A stretch of 64,000 nucleotides of DNA from Filosporella fistucella (lineage: Eukaryota; Ascomycota; Leotiomycetes; Helotiales): NCBI GenBank assembly GCA_030077755.1, contig JAQJZZ010000001.1, positions 1,116,001-1,180,000 on the forward strand, read 5' to 3'. A program made the position numbers and the translations under genes. The notes under the pieces were generated by a model that had not been told where the DNA came from, ran no database searches, and saw only the letters and a program-made list of their open reading frames with translations. Below, piece after piece: positions 56,199 to 64,000 of the stretch. How positions within the stretch are numbered: the stretch's first letter is position 1; each line of letters starts with the position of its first letter.

Positions 56199-58403
56199 AT
56201 GAGAGCCGTTCTTGTGGGCGGGCTTGCCCGCTCATCCAGAAACAATAATCCGTTAGACAACCACCTCGAGAACAACAAGAATAAGACTCAGAGCCACGAC
56301 ATCGCGAACGCCAAGTCCTCCATCAATTCATCCACCACCACCTCGACCAATGCTACTCCTTCCGGAGGACGAATATCACGACCCGCTCTGCAAGTTCGAG
56401 ATAGCAATGCCATGATGCGAGTTCCGCCCAAGGTCTTGGGATCAAAGAGTGGCAACGCGAACATGCCTTCATACGATAAACAGAATACACAGAGACCGCT
56501 CATGCCCACCCTCAGCGCCGCTGCGAAAGCTCCCAATCGAACTCCTTTGACCCCGAGAGTTGCAGGATCAGCTCCACCGACAGTCTCAACTCCATTGTCA
56601 CGAAGGACACCGCGTCCTGAGAATACTACCCCCAGTACTGCGTCCAGGGAGGACTATGCCTCCCCGGTCTCGACATTTTTGAGCAACAATATCACTCCTA
56701 GATCGGGATCACGAAGATCCCGCGTTGATTCTGCAAATTCTACACCTACAGGAACTCCTACTGGCACTCCAGCTCCGCAATCCGCCTGTGATTCAATTCG
56801 AAGTCAAGATGCCCCTGTTTACGGATCCGGACTGGGGATAGCAGGATTTGATAAAGACCTGCCAAAACGCCCAACAGTATCATTCAGCCCGTCAGTATCA
56901 GAAGTTGGCAATTCGAAAAATACAACGGCAGACTCGAAGTTCTTCTTCGCGAGTGAAGCAAAGTCGGTACAGCCAGTCAGACCGCCCCTACAATCCAAAA
57001 ACTCGTCGTCGACATTTGTCTATGCCAATGGAGACTCAATTCCTCCTCCCCAGAGCTCCAGCGGATCAGTTGTGGGCTCAACTACCGGAGAAGAGCGTTC
57101 ACAACCAAAGTTTTTCCATGCAAATGGAACTCTAGACCTACAATCTAATTCCCCTCATCTCCCTCCACCTCGGCCAAGTTCTACGGTCTCTTCCTCCTCC
57201 CGCATGGTATCTCCCCGAGCTGGAACAGTTAGTCCAGGAACATTATCACCACCTCAAAGACCAAGTTCTCCCTCGAAGCTTAACCAGTATGCTGCATTGT
57301 CATCTCTACGCAATGCACCGTCGTTACCTTCTCCAGTTACTCCCCGCCCTCAGCCAATCAAAGGACAATCAGCAAATAGCATTGTTTCGGCTCGAAGAGC
57401 TAGTATTGAGGCTGTTCAAAAAGGTACTGGTCATGCTCGTTCTTCCAGTGTTGGGTCGACAGATACAAAGGCCCCACCAGTGAGGAAAATCTCTGGAGGG
57501 AGCTCCTTAGACATGTCAGCGCCGGGCACACCTCTGAGTATCGTTACCACGCAACTACCAGTTTCAACCCCCGAGGAGATTCCTAGATCAGAGGCTAAAG
57601 AGGAACCAACATTATTGAGCCCGATCAAAACAAGCCGCACGCTCGACGAATTAAACGAGCTAGCTGCTAACGCCCGAAGGGAGCGGAAAGTCCTCGACCT
57701 GGAGATAACCAATTCCTCTCTAGCAGCTATCAATAGGACACTGGAGAGGGAAATGCGTAAACAAACGGCTGAATTACGCCGGTATAGGCGCCTGAGCCGA
57801 TCTGGCCGACTTTCGATTGCTACTTCGGCCTCCATGCGTACTTCAACCGATACGCTCTCCGTTGCGGATAGCGGAGGAATTCTCTTATCCGACATGAGTG
57901 AGGAAGAGGAGGACGAGGATGAGTCGGATTTCTCGGAAGAAGACCTTTCTGATGAAGCTTCACTGAGTCCCAGTGCCATGGCCGAAAGTGATGCAAAGCA
58001 CCGTAAGCGGGATGAGAAGAGACTGCAGTTGGATTTGAGCAAGCACCAACAGCTTCTAATTGATAGCCAGAAGATGAACCAGAGTCTGAAACGATGCCTA
58101 AACTGGACAGAGGAATTGATAAATGAAGGCAAAAAGGCTCTAGACTACAAAGTTCGTGTGAGCGATATCGAGCTTGGAGGGAGAGTTCTTGCACCAGATG
58201 AAGTAGAGGATGTAGAAGGTGACAACGAAGGGATGTCAGATATCGGCGCTCGAATGTTAAGAGAAGCGAGGAAAGCTGCTGCTAATGGAACCACCACGGC
58301 AGCATGGGGAGGGTTTGGAAAAGATGATAGAGATAGCGGGATTGAACTCGACGGTGCTCAACGAGAGCAAATGGAGAGATCATTCGCGACTTCTCCGCAG
58401 TAA
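56199..58403 (+). CDS. Large low-complexity protein with a C-terminal coiled coil
   Basis: An intronless gene for 734 residues with no recognised domain. Residues 1-450 are Ser/Pro/Thr/Asn-rich and probably disordered, with many SP/TP sites (for example LTPRVAG, STPLSRRTPRP, SPGTLSPPQRPSSPSK) that suggest heavy phosphorylation, and a TPTGTPTGTP repeat. A helical part follows: about 480-530 (RTLDELNELAANARRERKVL, then LEREMRKQTAELRRYRR), a very acidic stretch (EEEEDEDESDFSEEDL), and a further coiled coil (KRLQLDLSKHQQLLIDSQKMNQSLKRCLNWTEELI). Such layouts occur in fungal cytoskeletal, septum or cell-cycle adaptors, but no family can be named. The start is the first ATG after the leader. Confidence 0.78.
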   Translation: MRAVLVGGLARSSRNNNPLDNHLENNKNKTQSHDIANAKSSINSSTTTSTNATPSGGRISRPALQVRDSNAMMRVPPKVLGSKSGNANMPSYDKQNTQRPLMPTLSAAAKAPNRTPLTPRVAGSAPPTVSTPLSRRTPRPENTTPSTASREDYASPVSTFLSNNITPRSGSRRSRVDSANSTPTGTPTGTPAPQSACDSIRSQDAPVYGSGLGIAGFDKDLPKRPTVSFSPSVSEVGNSKNTTADSKFFFASEAKSVQPVRPPLQSKNSSSTFVYANGDSIPPPQSSSGSVVGSTTGEERSQPKFFHANGTLDLQSNSPHLPPPRPSSTVSSSSRMVSPRAGTVSPGTLSPPQRPSSPSKLNQYAALSSLRNAPSLPSPVTPRPQPIKGQSANSIVSARRASIEAVQKGTGHARSSSVGSTDTKAPPVRKISGGSSLDMSAPGTPLSIVTTQLPVSTPEEIPRSEAKEEPTLLSPIKTSRTLDELNELAANARRERKVLDLEITNSSLAAINRTLEREMRKQTAELRRYRRLSRSGRLSIATSASMRTSTDTLSVADSGGILLSDMSEEEEDEDESDFSEEDLSDEASLSPSAMAESDAKHRKRDEKRLQLDLSKHQQLLIDSQKMNQSLKRCLNWTEELINEGKKALDYKVRVSDIELGGRVLAPDEVEDVEGDNEGMSDIGARMLREARKAAANGTTTAAWGGFGKDDRDSGIELDGAQREQMERSFATSPQ

Positions 58404-59720
58404 TTCTAATCAAGAAATGGAAGAAGACGAGGCGGATTGTACGAATATTCGTGATCCCTCACACACACCACTCAAACAGAACGACTCTTTCCTATGTCAT
58501 GGGGGATCTCTAATGGAGTCTCGGAGGCCAATGCATGGTTTGGCGTTTGGTTGGAGGGGAAGATGGAAGTGCCAAGAGCCTACATCATACTTTGCTTTAC
58601 TTACTCGGATCACTATATTTTCTTTTGTCTGTAACTTGTATACTGTACTTCACGATACCCCAACTGGCAAGAGATATACACTGGCGTCTACATAGGATGA
58701 CGCGGTTTCGAGATTGAGATTGAGATTGAGATGATGGGAGTATGCTAGAGAGGGAGAAGAAGGATGGTACAGCATAGGGGAGATCATTTGTTGGATAGTA
58801 TTGGTAGTTGCAGGTCAAGAATCGCAAGATTCGACTCAATATGCAGACCTATTAACTATAAAGTGATCTTGAAGCTCTGCTTCCCAGAGACCTTACCACC
58901 CCCCTCCCCTTCCCCCGCGAATCTAACGATGGGTATGATGGCAGTATTTTATCATTATTACTGTTGTAGGCATGACTGCAGAATCCACCAACCAATATCA
59001 CGAGTGACCAACCTGACATTCACAGTTAATTTTGAAATGGTAATACTTGAAGAGCTGCCTGGTATTATTAATCGATTCCTGCTGAACTATGGTTTGATTT
59101 TACAGAAAACTTGAATTTAAAGGTCGAATTTGTGTGGTTAGCCTGTGCCTATTATAGCAAAAGCTGTCTATATATGCCGGATGATATCAATCTCAAGTTT
59201 GACTGGATTGTTCGCAGATTGTAGGAACAAGTATCAAGTGCCCTTTCCGCTATCCATCCATGATATGGCCTCAAGTAACGAATTTTAGTGCAGTATACGA
59301 AAGCATCACCTGGGACATGTCTAAACACCCGTTCATTCAAATCACGTATATATGTCCGCAATACAATAACTAACCCTCTCTACCAAAGAGGAGAAGAGAT
59401 ACAGAAATTGTCCCCATCACAGGGCAATAGCGATATAATGTCAGCACATCTTCGGCACAACTGACAGTCATTGAGTGACTGAATTGCAATTTGACATCCG
59501 TGCTAGCCCCAGAAAGCCCAAACATCGAGTTGACAGCGGCAAAATTCACACCGAGGACTCAACTTACTTCATCAAGAAAAGCCATCATTTTCATTGCCCT
59601 TAAATCATGTACGCAACCAGTATGATACATCGCTTGCGGAACGCCGAGAATCAAGTGGGCGGTCGCAAGCTATTAAAAGACATTATGGTATAGTGAAACT
59701 TGGATATACAGTAGAAAGAA
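58404..59720. other. Convergent intergenic region
   Basis: 1.3 kb with a GAGATT microsatellite at 58710-58732; no gene seen. Confidence 0.6.
58710..58732. repeat. GAGATT microsatellite
   Basis: Almost four tandem GAGATT units. Confidence 0.85.
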
Positions 59721-61311
59721 CTACAACTCCCCATGATCGTGTTGGTGCAAAATGGATTGAGCGGCTTTACCACTGGCCTTGGGTAAGAAATTGCCCTTCT
59801 TCAGCTCGTCCACAGCGACATCAAATCTGGCTCCGAGAAGGTACGCAGCCCCGATCTAAAGTTATGAGCATTGCAGTAATCTAAGAAGGAAGTGCAACTT
59901 ACCATTATTCCCGATATAACAGCCAGCGTTCCCAAGACCGCAAGGACGAGGAAGAAGGCATCCCACGAGGCCTCGGATGTCTCGGCCTTTTTCGCAGCCT
60001 CAGCAGGACCAAGCTCACCCTTGTGGAGAAGAGCCAGAGCCTTTGGATCTTGCGTAGGGTATATCGACTCAATGAATTTCTCGATCTGCACTCATTAGTT
60101 AAAGTATATGTCATGGGCAGAATTATCAATACCTTCCCACACGCAATGCTGATCTCGAGGAAATTGGGATCCTTAGGGGTGTTCTTCTTATGTATCCTGC
60201 GCACGTATCTCCTGAAAATTTCACTCACGGACCGGAGATTTTGACATGATTCCATTAGCAGTTGACAGGCGTCGCCCTTTGTGATCTTTACGTTCTTCTT
60301 GAAAATTTCAGGATTCTGGAAGACAAGCTCAAGTGTTGCAATGGCCATGGATTGTGGAATTGCGACAAAGTTAAAAACACTTTGGTCCTTGATACCGGCC
60401 ATGTAAAATAAGCACTCGTCGGCATGCCGTAAAGAATTTAAAACCATCTCGGAGCTGCAATTCAATGCAGCTTGAAGATTCTGTGGCTCAAAGAGATCAT
60501 CGAACTTCTCAACATGCTTCGACCAGATCTCCTTTGGCCAGAAGCGTCTCTTGTCGTCGAAATCTTCCCGGACATCACGAATGATGTTTGTCTTCTGGAG
60601 GAATTGTCCCATAGATTCGGAAAGTTCTGGACGTTGAAGCAGGGCGGGGTTTGCGAGTTTCGCCTCCACGAACAATCTTGTCAGACCGTCTCCGACCAGA
60701 CCAGCGACGTAATGACAGTATTCTTCGTAATCCTTGATAGTATTGACACCATTGACATTGTGCTCTGCGTTGTTTGCATAATCAGCCATGCCGTTGCCCA
60801 TCTGTTCTGTGATATCCTTGATAATTGCTTGATACTCTGGCTTGACCAACTTGAACTCGGCAATCACTACATCGAAATGGACGAGCAATTCTCTGTCCTT
60901 TTCATTCGGTCCATTCTCATTGAAGGTCCATCCATCCTGTTCAATGATATCCTGGAAACTTCTCAACTTTGGTTCCTTCTTTTCCAAAGGTATTGTCATA
61001 TCATCCTCGATGGTATCGAGACCTCGTAGAATCAAATAGAATAGGGCGACTGGTACAAGTAGCTCTGGATGAAGTTCTTGTATGACTGCACTGAAACTCC
61101 GGCTCGTCAAATCAAGGTATTTGAAGCATTCTCTGAGGGTCGCAGACTCCTTTTCAGGATGCCTGGTGTGGACGGGTTCATGCCATACTTTCCTATATAA
61201 GAGTCAGCAGGAACAAGGTGGTGGTACAGAGTGGGTAGCGCACCATTGGAGAATTGATCGCAATTGATTTGGATGCACGGAAAAATAGAGGATCTGTCCG
61301 AGGAGACCCAT
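59721..61311 (-). CDS. ERG9: Squalene synthase (farnesyl-diphosphate farnesyltransferase)
   Basis: The enzyme joins two farnesyl diphosphates to squalene, the first committed step of ergosterol synthesis, at the ER membrane; 481 residues. Minus-strand exons are 61244-61311, 60133-61192, 59903-60085 and 59721-59855 (introns 51, 47 and 47 bp). The N-terminus is [23 protein letters not shown]. Both Asp-rich substrate motifs are present: [11 protein letters not shown] and [17 protein letters not shown], together with [12 protein letters not shown] and [11 protein letters not shown]. The C-terminal anchor ([18 protein letters not shown] continuing IGAAYLLGA) is split by the last intron. The length matches fungal enzymes. 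An open read-through exists at the end of exon 3, but it would replace the anchor with an unrelated tail. Confidence 0.97.
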
Positions 61312-63506
61312 TATGTGTGAATGCGGAAAGTGAGGAGCGATAGGAAGAGTGAGAACGACCGAGGGCAACTGGTCCTTTTATCACCTGGCGGAGAGGTGTG
61401 AGGTCGATGTCAATCGGCGTCTCTTAAATTTTTTTCGCCGTGGTACGCGCGTGTGTGTATTTGGAAGTCAAGGTGTTTAACGGTAATCAGGCACAAGGGG
61501 TATTTCGTGGCGGATTGGAGATGAAGAAGGAGCGAAGATTCGATGAAGAGATGGGCGAAATGGTAAGAAGGAGGGAAGTTGGTGAGATTGTGTTGTGTTA
61601 TGCTTGTGTTGTATTTGTGTAAGGTAAGTTGCTTGTCGGGTCGGTGAAGTGAGTGAGCGAGGTGAGATGAGCCCTGACCTGAATATCCTGCAGCTTCCAT
61701 TCTCCTCTTGTTGCCAATGTTCGGGTAAAGCTACCGCAATTTCAGTCAAGTGCACCACCAATCAACTGTCTTTACTGCTCTTCAAATCCACCCACCACGG
61801 CTAAACACATAAGGGGCATGTTGGTCCCTTGTTTTTGTAGTCTGCCACTGCCATACTGCTGATATCTATCTTACTGATGTGATCTTGGATGGTGTTATCG
61901 CCAACCTTACGCTTCTCCCAACTGTGTTACACAATACAATTCAATTTGCCTGTTTCATCTTGCCAAGCATGATATGGGGATATCAACGCAGATACATAAT
62001 ACATGGTACATGCATTTTGTGGCCTGGCGTCAACTTCGAACTTTTGGACTTGGAGGCTTGTCCCATTGACTCCGAATCCGCTGTCGCAACGAAAATGATG
62101 CTACTGCTTTTGAGGAATCATGCATTAGCAAGTGCTACCTATGATCCTCTGGGAATGGTCAAGAGTTTGTTGCCTGGATCGGGTCTGCTCTTGATACCAA
62201 GTGCAATGATTGTTTCTGGGTATGCTTTGCACAAAGAATCTTTCAATATGGATTTTTAACACGAACTTCGCCTCCACCACGATTCCAACGCTATCACTAC
62301 AACTGCTCCACTGCTACTTACCTCGTTAGTACAATTCAATCTGTCTCCATTTCATCATTCTTCTCCAACGCTTTGCTGCACGAAGTGCTCTTCTGCTTTC
62401 TGGCATGTTGAGTCTCGTCTGGCTTGTCAGACTCTTCTCTTGCTCAATCTAAATCCGCTAAGATTCATTACTTCCCTACAGATAAGATCGTAACCCACTA
62501 GGTACTGAAAGGCAGGATATAGGTACCTTAGTAATAAGACTTGTTTGCGAATATCTACGAATAGTCTTTGCATCCCGTGAACAAAATTTTTAGATATTTT
62601 GCAGATTATTGCACCCGCAATTATCAAGTCGATTAATATATTTGGTATCACATATCATTGACTATTCATACCACAGAGCTTTTTTTTGGCCTAAAAAATC
62701 TATGAATAGAGTTCAAATGTCTAGGTATGCCTGTACAATCTAGTCAACTCGTTATGCGCATAGCATATAGTTCTCTTGCTTCGTTCGCATAGATCAATTT
62801 CTTGCAGTGCCTGTAAGCACCATCCTCACCATCAGAGCTCCTATTCGCAGAATCAGTACTGCCATTTAGTGTTAGCCAATATTAGCAATGGGAGACTGCA
62901 CATATACTCACGCATTGGCTTCCATTAAAGTGGTATTATTTCGCACTGATTTTAGCACCCTACAAAAACACTTCCCACAGAGAAACAAAATTCTGTATCA
63001 AACGGAGGAATTGATCCAGCTGTTAGACAATCAAAGTAAATGGCCTCGATTACCTAATACCGCAGGTTTTGGGAGCGAAGTGCATATTCACGACTACCTG
63101 TACCTAAATTCATAATCATGTCTATGCAAACAATTTTGCTATATACCGGTGGATTCATCGCTGATTCGTGCTGGTAATCACTACACACCGTATACCTTGC
63201 ACGACAGCAGTCTGCAAATACCTTCATGTTGGGCCTAGACTCTTTGTAAACTACACTGTGTCTCACTTGGAGGTTGTAGTGGTACCATTGGATCATATAG
63301 TTTGGTGGGAAATAAGTAATTCATGTATTTCGTTCCTTCCTGGCCCACCATAATTCGAGGGGTTGAGAATCGAGAATGGGACGAATAAGAAATTGTGAAG
63401 AGAGTCATCTTTATTTAATTATAAGTGACTATCTATACCTGGGGGTAATATACTCAGCCTCAGCTCTCTTGGAATATAAATCAATTTTCAGCACCATACC
63501 GCATTC
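61312..63506. other. 2.2-kb intergenic region
   Basis: A 126-codon frame at 61879-62259 lacks an ATG at its start and any family feature. The pyrimidine-rich segment just left of 61700 is the ERG9 leader side. No gene is supported. Confidence 0.55.
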
Positions 63507-63933
63507 TTAGTTGCCTCGAGCTTCGACAACATCGATGTTGGACATGAAATCGGTACGCTGGCTGGCTGGCGGCAACAGCCTCTCCTGGCGCCTGCCCCTG
63601 TAAATTGATCGAGGCGTGAAAGGCGGTCTGGAAGGACGATGAACCCCACCATCATAGCGGCCCCCGATAAGAGACAGAAAATCCAAGACAGTGAACTGTT
63701 AGGAAGATTCGAGGTCAATGTGAAGGTATCAATACACTTTGTGAATACGAGAATTCCGTAGATGACAAATTTACACATAATAAACCAAGCACTAAATACA
63801 ATTGATTACTTACTTCGTACTGCTGAATACGAATCGGCAGGCGTTCGTGGGTACCCCTCTCGAAAGAAGTTAGCCCACGTCCCTTGCATGTTGTGTGAGC
63901 TTGCCTTCGCTGCTTTACAAATCCCCACGCACA
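63507..63933 (-). CDS. Probable 3' part of an unrecognised gene at the window edge
   Basis: A two-exon reading on the minus strand: 63814-63933 (open, no ATG, upstream exon expected outside or near the edge) and 63507-63695, joined over a 118-bp intron with a perfect GTAAGT donor and CTAACAG end. The joined frame reads RLPIRIQQYE^FTVLDFLSLIGGRYDGG, then a basic Pro/Arg-rich tail ending DVVEARGN. An overlapping frame at 63488-63778 encodes hydrophobic residues and is the competing interpretation. No family was recognised. Confidence 0.3.
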
Positions 63934-64000
63934 CTACACCACTCCGCCTCTTCAACAGTATTTCACCTGCTTCACCGACATATACTCTCGTCCCTCGACC

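Noticed and set aside
57431..58194. Long minus-strand frames opposite the coiled-coil gene
   Set aside because: The Ser-rich antisense product mirrors the Glu/Arg-rich sense coding; the sense frame is three times longer.
61879..62259. A 126-codon plus-strand frame
   Set aside because: It begins with a non-ATG codon, has no family feature, and no splice context joins it to anything.

Overview
The window is chromosomal DNA of a filamentous ascomycete (Pezizomycotina). The evidence is short spliceosomal introns of mostly 45-110 bp with GT-AG borders, two Zn2Cys6 regulators, several MFS transporters, a secreted GH26 mannanase with a fungal CBM1, DNA polymerase kappa, and long AT-richer intergenic stretches. 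A leotiomycete-like genome would fit, but the sequence alone does not settle the class. All exon borders below were worked out by eye from reading-frame continuity, splice sites and family conservation. For every multi-exon gene the summed exon lengths are divisible by three.

Region 1-20 kb is accessory in character. It opens with the 3' part of nicotinate phosphoribosyltransferase, followed by an intact solo LTR (1539-1869) with a 5-bp target duplication. Next come a 6PGDH/3-hydroxyisobutyrate-dehydrogenase-like oxidoreductase with a duplicated C-terminal domain, a Zn2Cys6 activator, a possible degenerate small secreted protein, two divergently transcribed phytanoyl-CoA-dioxygenase (PhyH) paralogues, two MFS transporters separated by an AT-rich island, and a CocE/NonD-type alpha/beta hydrolase. 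Regulator, dehydrogenase, two Fe(II)/2-oxoglutarate oxygenases, two transporters and one hydrolase could form a catabolic or secondary-metabolism group. No polyketide synthase, peptide synthetase or terpene cyclase is visible.

Region 20-35 kb is largely housekeeping or conserved: a three-RPEL protein, DNA polymerase kappa, mitochondrial elongation factor G1, an EthD-domain protein, two unrecognised proteins (one with a dual lipidation signal) and a SET-domain protein. A gene-poor stretch (34-37 kb) follows.

Region 37-64 kb contains a second Zn2Cys6 regulator, a class I/II aminotransferase, an ADP1-type ABC transporter, an intron-containing tRNA-Ile(AAU), a modular GH26 mannanase (CBM35-CBM35-GH26-CBM1), NBS1 of the MRN complex, a membrane-anchored cytochrome b5 protein, a large low-complexity coiled-coil protein, and squalene synthase ERG9. 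A probable 3' gene fragment lies at the right edge. The most unusual non-coding signal is a dense cluster of GTAC tetramers (22 counted in about 373 bp) between the divergent cytochrome b5 and coiled-coil genes.
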